Assembly (NCBI GenBank): GCA_016786865.1
Contig: JAEUVE010000024.1
Location: forward strand, 41,156 to 105,155
Source: Sediminibacterium sp.
Lineage (GTDB): Bacteria; Bacteroidota; Bacteroidia; Chitinophagales; Chitinophagaceae
DNA length: 64,000 nt
Reading direction: 5' to 3'
The notes under the pieces are model-generated. The model was not told the DNA's origin. It worked only from the letters and a program-made list of their open reading frames with translations, and did not search any database. Below, in pieces: positions 9,229-17,875 of this stretch. Both the position numbers and the translations under genes were made by a program. The number at the start of each line of letters is the position of its first letter. The stretch's first letter is position 1.

Positions 9229-10629
9229 ATGAAACCACTCCGCTACCTGGCAATCCCAATCCTTTTGTTTACCGGTATGTCCGGTTATGCGCAGTCCTGG
9301 CAAGATACCGTTGCTGTACTCAACAGCATCTTGCAACGCTATCCGGAAAATGAACCCGGCGCCCAGGTATCGATCAGCAGAAACGGACAAATCCTTTACA
9401 GCGCAGCCAGGGGAATGGCCAATCTAGAATACAGGATTCCTTTAACCAAAACACATAAAACAGAAGCAGGCTCGGTATCCAAGCAGTTCACCGCCGCCTG
9501 TATTTTGATACTGCAGCAACAGGGCAAGTTATCTGTACAGGATGATGTAAGAAAATACATACCAGAATTAAGGGATTACGGCACTCCTATCCGGATACAA
9601 CACCTGCTGCACCATACCAGCGGATTAAAAGACTGGGGAACCATTGCAGATATTTCCGGATGGCCGCGCGGAACAAAATCCTACGACAATGATGATGCCC
9701 TGGCCATCATTGCAAGGCAAACTACGCTGAACAATGTGCCCGGAGACGAATATATTTACAGCAATTCCAACTACAACCTGCAGGCCATTATTGTACAAAG
9801 AGTCAGCGGAACTGACCTGGCGCGCTTCTCTCAACAATACTTATTTGAACCTGCAGGAATGCAGCATACCGAGTGGAGAAACAATTACCGGAAACCTGTG
9901 TACAACAGGACCACTGCATACAACCGCGATCAGTTGTTTTATGAAACAGACATGCCCAACGAAAATGCCTATGGCAATGGTGGATTGTTGACCACTACAG
10001 AGGACCTGCTGAAATGGAATGCTTTCTGCTACCTGCATCCGGAAGCCGGAACGGGCTGGAGAGCCGAACGTCTGAAGTTGGTTCCATTCAACAACGGAAG
10101 CCGCAACAGCTACGCAGCCGGGCTAAGACTGGATTCACTCAATGGATGGAACAGCATCGCTCACAGTGGCGCAACAGCAGGCTACCGGGCCAACCTGGAA
10201 TATTACCCCGACCTGAGTTTGTCCATTGCCTGGCTGAGCAATTCATCGAACAGAACTTTCTCCGATATTCCGACTGCACTCAGAAACGTATTTGTAAGCA
10301 AATTAAAGAATGCCCCTGCTGAAGCACCCAAACCTGCATCCGCAGATACCAGCTGGTTCAGTAAAGTGAACCGCTCCGAATTTGCAGGAAGATATTATTC
10401 TGCAGAAACCCAAAGCGGTGTTGAAATCACCCTGAATGGCCGGCAAATCGAAATACGGCCAGACAAGGGCGCTTCCGGAACGCTGAGCCCAACGGGCAGG
10501 GACAGCTTCAGTTATACATTTGGACAAATTCAGTTCATCCGGAATAACCAGGGAAAAATCACCGGGTACCACATCACTGTTCCAAGAGCAAGAAATGTGT
10601 TGTTTGTGAAAAACGCAGTGGCCAGATAG
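9229..10629 (+). CDS. Secreted serine hydrolase of the class C beta-lactamase / PBP fold
   Basis: 466 residues with a signal peptide (YLAIPILLFTGMSGYAQS). The beta-lactamase-fold triad is present: SVSK (the SxxK nucleophile motif) in AGSVSKQFTAA, YSN in YIYSNSNYNL, and HSG replacing KTG in IAHSGATAGYRA. A C-terminal lipocalin-like beta domain of about 120 residues follows (SEFAGRYYSAE ...). It is the last gene of the murK-murQ operon. In Bacillus subtilis a protein of this fold (YbbE/AmiE) is an N-acetylmuramyl-L-alanine amidase encoded beside namZ and murQ, so a murein amidase or DD-peptidase role fits. Antibiotic resistance is not implied. It ends 13 bp from the convergent ABC gene. Confidence 0.87.
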   Translation: MKPLRYLAIPILLFTGMSGYAQSWQDTVAVLNSILQRYPENEPGAQVSISRNGQILYSAARGMANLEYRIPLTKTHKTEAGSVSKQFTAACILILQQQGKLSVQDDVRKYIPELRDYGTPIRIQHLLHHTSGLKDWGTIADISGWPRGTKSYDNDDALAIIARQTTLNNVPGDEYIYSNSNYNLQAIIVQRVSGTDLARFSQQYLFEPAGMQHTEWRNNYRKPVYNRTTAYNRDQLFYETDMPNENAYGNGGLLTTTEDLLKWNAFCYLHPEAGTGWRAERLKLVPFNNGSRNSYAAGLRLDSLNGWNSIAHSGATAGYRANLEYYPDLSLSIAWLSNSSNRTFSDIPTALRNVFVSKLKNAPAEAPKPASADTSWFSKVNRSEFAGRYYSAETQSGVEITLNGRQIEIRPDKGASGTLSPTGRDSFSYTFGQIQFIRNNQGKITGYHITVPRARNVLFVKNAVAR

Positions 10630-10642
10630 CCAAAACGTTCTG

Positions 10643-11620
10643 TCAGGGTGTGCTGATCGATTTAAGGGTCAGTTGAACCTGGTCACCGGGATCAAACAAA
10701 TAGGAACTTGTTCTTACTTTAACAGGCAATCCATCAGCCTGCACATGAACCATGTAATAGCTTCCGTAGAAATATACCTGTTGTACTGTACCGGCAACAG
10801 TAGTATGGGCAACTGAACCGAAGCTGAGCTGCTCCGGCCGTAACAAAACCCTTTTTCCTGCCGCAGCTTCACCCAGCATATTTATAAAAACAGGATGCAG
10901 ATTGGTATCAATTAAATTGTATTCTCCCAGCAATGCAGCCGTATACTCATCTACGGGATGATAATACAATTGATGTGGTGTTCCCTCCTGCACCAATGCA
11001 CCGTTGCGCATTATCATGATCCGGTCTGCCCAGGAAAGGGTATCCGCTGCATCATGGGAAACCAGGATGCAGGTGATGTGCAATTTGTTGCCGATATCTT
11101 CAATCACCGATTTAATAGTGTCTTTATGCATCCGGTCGAGGTTAGAAAAAGGTTCATCCAACAACAATAAAGCAGGTGATGTAGTGAGCAAACGAGCCAA
11201 TGCAATTCGTTGACGCTCTCCTCCGGAAAGTTCATCATTTTTTCTTTTCAGCAAATGCTGAATCTGGCAGATGGCATACACCATATTGGCCTCTTCTCGA
11301 GAAAGTTTGTTGGCCATGGACAGCAATTCTTCTACCCGGTAATTGTTCCTCAATTCAAAATGCTGAGAGAGATAGGCGATTTTGGGATGTCCCGGTAAAA
11401 GCCGTTCCAGCGGGCCCAATACTTTTTCACCTTCAAACAAAACAGTTCCGCTGTCTGGCTGTATTAAACCGGCAACCATTTTCAACAAAGTACTTTTGCC
11501 GGACCCTGTTTCTCCTGCAATCGCTATCCGCTGCAGGCGCTCCTGCACAAAACTGACAGGCTGTACAATTTGCCTACCCTGCTCTGTTTTGGAAATATGA
11601 TCAACGGTTAAAAGTGCCAT
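10643..11620 (-). CDS. ABC transporter ATP-binding protein with TOBE domain, no permease nearby
   Basis: 325 residues. Walker A is GETGSGKST, the signature is LSGGERQRIALARLL, Walker B is LLLLDEPFSNLD, and the H-loop is ILVSHD. About 90 C-terminal residues form a TOBE-like regulatory domain (RVLLRPEQLSFG ... LPVKVRTSSYLFDPGDQVQLTL), as in MalK/PotA/FbpC importers. No permease or binding protein is encoded beside it; the neighbours are a convergent serine hydrolase and a SulP transporter (17 bp upstream, same strand). It may serve permeases encoded elsewhere. Sequence does not give the substrate. Confidence 0.9.
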   Translation of the reverse strand: MALLTVDHISKTEQGRQIVQPVSFVQERLQRIAIAGETGSGKSTLLKMVAGLIQPDSGTVLFEGEKVLGPLERLLPGHPKIAYLSQHFELRNNYRVEELLSMANKLSREEANMVYAICQIQHLLKRKNDELSGGERQRIALARLLTTSPALLLLDEPFSNLDRMHKDTIKSVIEDIGNKLHITCILVSHDAADTLSWADRIMIMRNGALVQEGTPHQLYYHPVDEYTAALLGEYNLIDTNLHPVFINMLGEAAAGKRVLLRPEQLSFGSVAHTTVAGTVQQVYFYGSYYMVHVQADGLPVKVRTSSYLFDPGDQVQLTLKSISTP

Positions 11621-11637
11621 AACGGAAAGATACTGGT

Positions 11638-13188
11638 TTAATGAACGGCCGTTACGTTTACTTTTTCAACACCCTGCAGATGCACTTCTATATGGCGCTC
11701 ATGCGCTTTGCTTTCGAACTCACTGATCACTTCCAGAATATCGTAATCAATAAAATAACTCTCGGTACCGTCGATGGTCAGCACGCTGTACTCTGGTATT
11801 TTGTCCAGGGCCCTGCGAAGTTTTACTTTATTTAAAAAAGTAACATTAGAATTCAGCTTGATCAGAAAATAAACGGTTTCATGCTTCTTTTCGCTGGTTA
11901 CCCGATACTCTGCCCGGAAATTATTGAGTATGATATAGTACACAGACATCAGCAAACCGATACATACCCCGATCAGCAAATCGGTCATCAGGATAATGGA
12001 AATGGTAAGTACAAAAGGAATAAACTGCTTGCGTCCAAGACTCCACATGTTTTTAAATAACTTGGGCTTGGTCAGGTTATAACCGGTAACAAACAGGATG
12101 GCGGCAAGCGATGCGTACGGAATCTTGTTCAGTAAAAATGGGATGAACAACACGGCCAGCAACATAAAAACACCATGTGTGATGGCAGAGAGTTTACTCT
12201 TTGCTCCTGCGTCGGCGTTGGCCGCTCCACGCACCACCACGGCAGTCATGGGCAATGCACCTACCATACCGCAGGCCATATTTCCAACCCCTTGTGCAAT
12301 CAGTTCCCTGTTTACCGGTGTAATCCTGTTTCTCCGGTCCAGCTTATCTACAGCTTCCACACAGAGCAATGTTTCAAGCGTTGCCAGCAGGCCGATCACC
12401 AAACCGTCTTTCCATACCTGCGGAACAGAGAATGCTTTGGAAAAATCAGGAAATACAATACTCGAAAAAATATCGGAAGGCACATTTACCAGCTGGTTTT
12501 GTTGCAGGGCCATTCCGGGAATGAACTGAATAAAAATCAGATTGAGCAGTACACCTGCCAGTACTCCCATCAAGGGCGCCGGAATCACTTTCAATTGCCT
12601 GGCAGCGGGATGTTGCATGCCCAGCATTACTGCAAAGGAAAACAGCGCTATCACCATTGCGCCAAGGGTTATATGGCTGCTGAACTCAGACAGATTCCCC
12701 AATACATTTTTAGACGAAAACAGATCCAGGAAACCTTCGGTCCAGAAATGAGGCTCAGAATAACCAAGCATCAGCGGAATTTGTTTGGAGATTAGTATAA
12801 TACCAATGGCCGCCAGCATACCTTTGATTACGGCAGAAGGAAAATAACTGGCAAACATACCCAACCGAAGCACTCCCAGCAGCAGCTGAAACAAACCTGC
12901 AACCATCACCGAAAGAATAAAAACATTGTAATTACCAATGGATACAATGGAGGCTGCTACTACCGTAGACAACCCTGCCGCGGGGCCAGACACCCCTAGT
13001 TGTGATCCACTGATCATCCCCACTACTATACCTCCGATAATACCCGACATTAACCCAGCATACAAGGGGGCACCGGAAGCCAGTGCAATGCCAAGACAGA
13101 GAGGTAATGCTACCAAAAAAACGGATAAACCAGCAGGAAGATCATGTCTGAACCAAATGAGTCGATAATACCTGATTGTACGCTTCAT
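11638..13188 (-). CDS. SulP family anion transporter with STAS domain
   Basis: 516 residues. It starts with a basic segment and then the SulP core (HDLPAGLSVFLVALPLCLGIALASGAP, GIIGGIVVGMISGSQLGVSGPAAGL), with about 10-12 membrane segments. A C-terminal cytoplasmic STAS domain of about 100 residues includes VLTIDGTESYFIDYDILEVI. SulP members carry sulfate, bicarbonate or dicarboxylates. This short form with the GVSGPAAG signature is common in bacteria; sulfate or bicarbonate is possible, undecided here. The downstream ABC ATPase gene is only 17 bp away, so co-transcription is likely. A candidate -7 box lies at 13261-13268. Confidence 0.92.
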   Translation of the reverse strand: MKRTIRYYRLIWFRHDLPAGLSVFLVALPLCLGIALASGAPLYAGLMSGIIGGIVVGMISGSQLGVSGPAAGLSTVVAASIVSIGNYNVFILSVMVAGLFQLLLGVLRLGMFASYFPSAVIKGMLAAIGIILISKQIPLMLGYSEPHFWTEGFLDLFSSKNVLGNLSEFSSHITLGAMVIALFSFAVMLGMQHPAARQLKVIPAPLMGVLAGVLLNLIFIQFIPGMALQQNQLVNVPSDIFSSIVFPDFSKAFSVPQVWKDGLVIGLLATLETLLCVEAVDKLDRRNRITPVNRELIAQGVGNMACGMVGALPMTAVVVRGAANADAGAKSKLSAITHGVFMLLAVLFIPFLLNKIPYASLAAILFVTGYNLTKPKLFKNMWSLGRKQFIPFVLTISIILMTDLLIGVCIGLLMSVYYIILNNFRAEYRVTSEKKHETVYFLIKLNSNVTFLNKVKLRRALDKIPEYSVLTIDGTESYFIDYDILEVISEFESKAHERHIEVHLQGVEKVNVTAVH

Positions 13189-13260
13189 TCGAATTTCATT
13201 TAGGAGTACACAGCATTAAAAGGGAGTAATTTTTTGTTGCCATGCGGTGAAAAGGATGCA

Positions 13261-13268
13261 CAAAGATA
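13261..13268 (-). promoter_or_regulatory. Candidate Bacteroidota -7 box for the SulP gene
   Basis: The minus strand reads TATCTTTG, a full match to the Bacteroidota -7 consensus TAnnTTTG. It lies 72 bp before the SulP start codon in the divergent gap with the aminotransferase gene. I do not see a good -33 TTTG at the expected distance, so the call is tentative. Confidence 0.4.
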
Positions 13269-13287
13269 ATATTTATTAATTTAGGTC

Positions 13288-14460
13288 ATGATTACAGCTA
13301 CCCTCCGCGAACAGTTTCTCCTCAGAAAAGACATCACCTTCCTGAATTTCGGTTCCTTCGGAGCCTGCCCCAGGCCTGTATTTGAACGTTATCAGCAATA
13401 CCAGCTCGAGCTGGAACAGGAACCTGTTCAATTCATTGTAAAAACAGGATTGGAGTATCTGAAAGCTTCCCGGATAGCATTGGGCAAGTACCTGAACTGC
13501 CATGAAGACGACCTGGTATTTGTAACCAATCCTTCTTATGCAGTAAACCTGATTGCAAAAAGTCTGCAATTACAACCCGGAGATGAAATTCTTACCACCG
13601 ACCTCGAATACGGGGCCTGCGACAGAACCTTTCAATATTATTGCGAAAAAGCAGGCGCCAAATATGTGCGCCAGCCAATTACCCTGCCACTCCGTAGCAA
13701 GGAACAATTCATAGAAGATTTACTGAAAGGGCTTAGTGCAAAAACCAAAATGATCTTTATCAGCCATATCACCAGTTCTACTGCCCTGCGTTTTCCGGTA
13801 GAAGAAATCTGTGCCATCGCGAAATCAAAAGGCATCCTGGTGTTTGTAGACGGAGCACATGGGCCTGCACAGGCGGAGGTGAACCTGGGCACATTAAACG
13901 CCGACATTTATACAGGTGCCTGTCATAAATGGATGATGGCACCCAAAGGCTGTTCATTTCTATATGTTAAAAGATCGCTGCAGAATTTATTCGATCCCCT
14001 GGTAATCAGTTGGGGGTTCAACAGCACAACTCCGTCGCATTCCAAATTTCTGGATTACCATCAAACACAGGGCACCAGAGACTTCTCTGCATTCTGCACT
14101 GTTCCAACAGTGATTGATTTTCTGCAACAGCACAAGTGGACTGCTGTGTCGAAGGAGTGCAGAACCCTGGTACAGACCAACGCACTTCGCTTTTGCGAAT
14201 TACTCAGGAGCGAGCCATTGGCGCCGATAAACGACGACTATATCCTTCAACTATTCAGTATTCCCATCAATACACCGGAGCCGGAAACACTGAAAGACGT
14301 ATTGTTCAATAAATACAAAATTGAAATTCCGGTAATGCGACACGAAAACAGCGTGTATCTGCGCTACTCTATCCAGGCATTCAATACGCAGCAGGACCTG
14401 GATATCTTGGAAGATGCCTTAAAAAATATCATTCAAACAACCAGTCTGATTAAAGTATAA
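13288..14460 (+). CDS. Class V aminotransferase / isopenicillin N epimerase-like PLP enzyme
   Basis: 390 residues of the fold-type I PLP family. The start resembles the CefD-like group (ITFLNFGSFGACPRPVFE). The cofactor pocket includes DGAHGPAQ (the Asp that pairs with the pyridine N), and the Schiff-base lysine is in TGACHKWMMAPKGCSFL. The family holds epimerases, desulfurases and aminotransferases; no cysteine in the place needed for a desulfurase is obvious. It is monocistronic, divergent from SulP and convergent with the VF530 gene 15 bp away. The substrate is unknown. Confidence 0.85.
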   Translation: MITATLREQFLLRKDITFLNFGSFGACPRPVFERYQQYQLELEQEPVQFIVKTGLEYLKASRIALGKYLNCHEDDLVFVTNPSYAVNLIAKSLQLQPGDEILTTDLEYGACDRTFQYYCEKAGAKYVRQPITLPLRSKEQFIEDLLKGLSAKTKMIFISHITSSTALRFPVEEICAIAKSKGILVFVDGAHGPAQAEVNLGTLNADIYTGACHKWMMAPKGCSFLYVKRSLQNLFDPLVISWGFNSTTPSHSKFLDYHQTQGTRDFSAFCTVPTVIDFLQQHKWTAVSKECRTLVQTNALRFCELLRSEPLAPINDDYILQLFSIPINTPEPETLKDVLFNKYKIEIPVMRHENSVYLRYSIQAFNTQQDLDILEDALKNIIQTTSLIKV

Positions 14461-14475
14461 TCGGGGGTATATAAC

Positions 14476-14691
14476 CTATAGTGTACTAATATAAAGATCT
14501 TCTACTTTTTTACGGGCCCAGGGGGTTTTTCGAAGAAAGGTTAAACTGGATTTGATGCTGGGATTGTTTTTAAAACAATTAATATTGATGATCCTGGCCA
14601 GATCTTCCCAGCCAAAATGCTGCACCAGGTAGGTTAGAATAACTTCCAGGGTTTTGCCATGCAGAGGATCTTTAGATTCAAAAGGTTTCAT
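14476..14691 (-). CDS. VF530 (DUF2132) family small DNA-binding protein
   Basis: 71 residues. It matches the VF530 family over its full length: [53 protein letters not shown]. The family forms a small helical fold with reported DNA-binding character. It is encoded alone between two unrelated genes. The role is unknown. Confidence 0.88.
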   Translation of the reverse strand: MKPFESKDPLHGKTLEVILTYLVQHFGWEDLARIININCFKNNPSIKSSLTFLRKTPWARKKVEDLYISTL

Positions 14692-14764
14692 GATTATGAA
14701 GATAATACAATCTCCATAATCATGAAAGGATGATCACAACAGCAGTTGAAAACCGCTTTATTAT

Positions 14765-15259
14765 TTATTGCATGTCTGCAGACGGACCATACATACCTGG
14801 TACCGGAATATCCAGCAAACGCAGGTAAACGCTTAACTGTGCTCGGTGGTGGTACATATGATTCAGACACCAGGTACGCACCACAGCTTCCTTAGGAAGG
14901 GTAAAATAAACCACATCGCCGTTGCGCATGGTCCAGTTTTTGGCGAAGTCTTCGTCTTTTGCATTTTGCAGAATGGCTTCGGATTTAGCCAGCAGCCCAT
15001 CAAAATAAGCCAGCAGTTCTTCTGTAGAATTGATTACTCTTTTTTCACCGCTGCCCTTGGAAAAATCCAGCTCATCCTGAACCAGGCATTCGTTCCACCA
15101 GCCATTGATCTCGGCCACGTGCAGTGCAAGCGCTTTCAGGGTCATGGATTTCTCATGTGGTTTAAAGCTGGCCTTCTCAAAAGGAATGGCCGCCAGCATT
15201 AAACGGGTGTTTGCAGATTCCTGCTTCAGTTCCGCTAAAAATTTACCAGCAATACTCAT
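14765..15259 (-). CDS. DinB/YfiT-like metal-binding four-helix protein
   Basis: 164 residues from the ATG at 15259 (MSIAGKFLAEL); an upstream in-frame ATG at 15307 would add 16 residues rich in Phe, Lys and Arg that do not fit the family. The DinB-superfamily histidine pattern is visible: LALHVAEINGWW in the second helix region and LNHMYHHRAQLSVYLRLL near the C-terminus, which bind a metal. The central DVVYFTLPKEAVV segment is usual. Members are thiol-S-transferase-like or of unknown role. It is divergent from the MBL gene (53 bp). Confidence 0.85.
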   Translation of the reverse strand: MSIAGKFLAELKQESANTRLMLAAIPFEKASFKPHEKSMTLKALALHVAEINGWWNECLVQDELDFSKGSGEKRVINSTEELLAYFDGLLAKSEAILQNAKDEDFAKNWTMRNGDVVYFTLPKEAVVRTWCLNHMYHHRAQLSVYLRLLDIPVPGMYGPSADMQ

Positions 15260-15312
15260 GTTCAATTTTTTTAAGTTTAAGAAGGTGAATATACGCTTTC
15301 TTTGCATTTCAT

Positions 15313-16140
15313 ATGTCCCTCTTCATCGCATCACTCAACTCCGGCAGCAACGGCAACTGCTATTATGTTGGCAATCAAACCGAAGCGGTTTTAATTGACG
15401 CAGGTTTGTCTTGCAGGGAAATAGAAATACGCATGAGGCAATGTTCGCTGGAGACCCAAAAGCTCAAAGCTATTTTTGTTTCGCACGAACATACGGATCA
15501 CATTAAAGGCGTATCCACACTGGCACACAAATACCAATTGCCTGTTTACATTACTCCCGAAACTGCCAAAAACGGACCAAGATTAATCCGGCACCTTTCA
15601 CAGCCATTCACCGCTCATCAACCCGTACAAATTGGCGGAATAACTGTAACCCCCTTTGGGAAGGAACACGATGCTGCCGATCCGCACAGTTTTGTGGTGA
15701 GTTATGCAGGGATCAACATTGGGGTAATCACCGATATTGGCACAGTTTGCGATCAGGTAACCCACTATTTTAAACAATGCCATGCAGCCTTCCTCGAATC
15801 CAATTACGATGAAGTGATGCTGGCAAACGGCAAATATTCCCAGGTGCTGAAAAACAGGATCAGCGGTGGCAAAGGACATATTTCCAATACACAGGCACTG
15901 GAACTATTCATTGCTCATAAGCCACCGTTCATGACCCACCTGCTGCTCTCCCACCTTTCGAGGGAAAACAATACTCCCGAACTGGCTAAAGCCGCCTTTG
16001 AACCCTTTGCAGGCAATACCCTGATCACCGTGGCTTCCCGATACGAAGCGAGCGAGGTTTACCAGATCACCCACCCACAAGCGGTTGAGCTTGTTCTACC
16101 CCGGATTCCGGTTCGCGCGGTACAGACCAGCTTATTTTAG
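15313..16140 (+). CDS. MBL-fold metallo-hydrolase, YycJ/WalJ type
   Basis: 275 residues. The N-terminus SLNSGSNGNCYYVG and the metal motif VSHEHTDHIKG (HxHxDH) are typical of the WalJ/YycJ branch of the metallo-beta-lactamase fold, followed by FGKEHDAADP, TDIGTV, LESNYD and LLSHLSREN carrying the later metal ligands. In Firmicutes the relative belongs to the WalKR cell-wall operon and has nuclease-like features; in Bacteroidota it is a stand-alone conserved gene. The start fits the family. A DoxX gene follows after 74 bp. Confidence 0.9.
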   Translation: MSLFIASLNSGSNGNCYYVGNQTEAVLIDAGLSCREIEIRMRQCSLETQKLKAIFVSHEHTDHIKGVSTLAHKYQLPVYITPETAKNGPRLIRHLSQPFTAHQPVQIGGITVTPFGKEHDAADPHSFVVSYAGINIGVITDIGTVCDQVTHYFKQCHAAFLESNYDEVMLANGKYSQVLKNRISGGKGHISNTQALELFIAHKPPFMTHLLLSHLSRENNTPELAKAAFEPFAGNTLITVASRYEASEVYQITHPQAVELVLPRIPVRAVQTSLF

Positions 16141-16214
16141 GGCCCTGCCGAATTCCTTGTATTGCAATTACGGATGGAATTGATTAAATTGTATATCAAA
16201 CAAACCAGTCCGTT

Positions 16215-16622
16215 ATGAAACATTATCACATTGTTTCGAGGATAGCGATTTACATGCTTTCGGTTGTTCTGATCATTTTTGGTATTTGTCACTTTCTCTA
16301 TCCCCGCGACCTATTCGTTTATGTTCCTGTATTCATGGTAGGTGGTATTCTGTATGCCTACATTGTAGGAGCCATTTTCATTTTAGTGGGATTGTCTTTC
16401 TTAACCAATCAGTATGTGAAATTTACCAGCTATCTGCTGGTGATACTCATGCTGGTTTTTATCCTGAGCCTTCATGTGCCGAACTACCTGAATGCAGGTA
16501 CCAGAGACATGAAAATGCTGGCCCTGATCAATATCCTGAAAGACACTGCCATCATGGGATTTGTGATGCACATTGCTGCAGGGGCGCATCACCAGCACCT
16601 GCATTTTGAAGAAAGCGATTAA
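16215..16622 (+). CDS. DoxX-like small membrane protein
   Basis: 135 residues with four predicted membrane segments (IYMLSVVLIIFGICHFLYP, VFMVGGILYAYIVGAIFILVG, LLVILMLVFILSLHV, DTAIMGFVMHIAAGA) in the DoxX arrangement, and a His-rich tail (AHHQHLHFEESD). The family includes quinone-linked and unassigned membrane proteins. The stop is only 3 bp from the end of the convergent NamZ-like gene. Function not predicted. Confidence 0.8.
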   Translation: MKHYHIVSRIAIYMLSVVLIIFGICHFLYPRDLFVYVPVFMVGGILYAYIVGAIFILVGLSFLTNQYVKFTSYLLVILMLVFILSLHVPNYLNAGTRDMKMLALINILKDTAIMGFVMHIAAGAHHQHLHFEESD

Positions 16623-16625
16623 GGT

Positions 16626-17849
16626 CTAGGGATAAAGCAGGTACTTCTTGCGCATGGCTTTATATGCCGACAAACCCGGTTCCCAGGAATCATAAATTTC
16701 CTGAACAGACTTGCCTGCTTCAACCTGTTGTCTGAACAGGTCGGTTCCAGCCAGTTTGTTGATATCGCCAATTTCTTTGCTCTGGCTTCTATCGAAGAAG
16801 TGCTTTTTATCAGGGAATTTATTATAAAGTTCAATCATCCACTGAATCTGAATCCTTTTGCTCTTGCGGAGTTGGGCAATATCCACCTTCCGGAGATCCA
16901 GCCCGTAGCATTCGGTATTCATGTGCAGCGGTGTTTCACTCATACCGGGGATGCTAACCGGGGTATAGAAAAAATCGTACTGGCCTTTTAACAATGGACT
17001 GCCAAAAACAGTGAATGGAAACTGCGTTCCTCTTCCATGATTCAGCACCGTTCCTTCGAACCAGCAGGTAGTAGGATACAACATAATACTCTGTTGGGTA
17101 TTGAGATTGGGAGAGGGTTTTACCGGAAGCGTGTATTCCATATCGTGGTTGTAGTTGGCCACTTTAATGATTTTTAGTTTGCACTGTAGCTTATTGGGCA
17201 ACCAGCCTTCCCCATTCAGCATCTGCGCAAATTCCGCAATGGTCATGCCATGGGCAACAGGTATGGGATACATGCCAATACCCGATTTGAATTTCATATC
17301 CAACACTGGTCCGTCTACCAGGTATCCATTTGGGTTAGGGCGATCGAGGATCAGGAGTTCCTTATTGTTTTCTGCACAGGCTTCCATGATATGACCAAGT
17401 ACATTGATGTATGTATAAAAACGACAGCCCACATCCTGAATATCGAAAATCATCACATCCACATCGGCGAGGTCTTCTTTGGAAGGCTTGCGTTTTGGGC
17501 CATAGAGCGAAATCACCGCCACCCCTGTGGCAGGATCTTTCTCATCCTTCACTTTAACTCCTGCACTGGCATTACCTCTGAACCCATGTTCCGGACCAAA
17601 CACTTTCACGATATTAATACCGCGATTCAGCATGCTGTCTACAAAATGTTTATTACCTACAATGGTGGTAGGGTTCGCCAGCAGCGCCACCCGTTTGCCC
17701 TTTAAATAAGGCAGGTACAGATCCGTCTGGTCCGCGCCTGTAATAATCGGCTTGGGTTTGGGGGCATTGGTATTGGCCAGTGAGGCAATGGCAAACAAAC
17801 CTGCAACTGCCAAAAGCAGTGCAGGTTTCAGGTAGTTTAATTTTAACAA
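16626..17849 (-). CDS. namZ: NamZ-like exo-beta-N-acetylmuramidase (DUF1343)
   Basis: 407 residues with a signal peptide (LLLAVAGLFAIASLANT), hence periplasmic or exported. DUF1343 landmarks run in order: GKRVALLANPTT, VFGPEHGFRGNASAG, MIFDIQDVGCRFYTY, LDRPNPNG, YPIPVAHGMTIAEFA, WFEGTVLNHGRGTQFPF. The PEHG glutamate and the EGT/GRGT region are the conserved active-site parts. DUF1343 was identified through B. subtilis YbbC/NamZ as an exo-lytic N-acetylmuramidase releasing MurNAc from peptidoglycan ends. It would supply sugar for the MurNAc kinase and MurQ encoded 8 kb away. It follows the M28 peptidase gene by 26 bp on the same strand. Confidence 0.9.
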   Translation of the reverse strand: MLKLNYLKPALLLAVAGLFAIASLANTNAPKPKPIITGADQTDLYLPYLKGKRVALLANPTTIVGNKHFVDSMLNRGINIVKVFGPEHGFRGNASAGVKVKDEKDPATGVAVISLYGPKRKPSKEDLADVDVMIFDIQDVGCRFYTYINVLGHIMEACAENNKELLILDRPNPNGYLVDGPVLDMKFKSGIGMYPIPVAHGMTIAEFAQMLNGEGWLPNKLQCKLKIIKVANYNHDMEYTLPVKPSPNLNTQQSIMLYPTTCWFEGTVLNHGRGTQFPFTVFGSPLLKGQYDFFYTPVSIPGMSETPLHMNTECYGLDLRKVDIAQLRKSKRIQIQWMIELYNKFPDKKHFFDRSQSKEIGDINKLAGTDLFRQQVEAGKSVQEIYDSWEPGLSAYKAMRKKYLLYP

Positions 17850-17875
17850 TGGGGGTAATTTTTATGTACAAAAGA

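Noticed and set aside
9229..10629. Possible class C beta-lactamase for antibiotic resistance.
   Set aside because: The fold and SxxK/YxN motifs are shared by many murein hydrolases and esterases; it has HSG instead of KTG, an extra C-terminal domain, and lies in a murein salvage operon.
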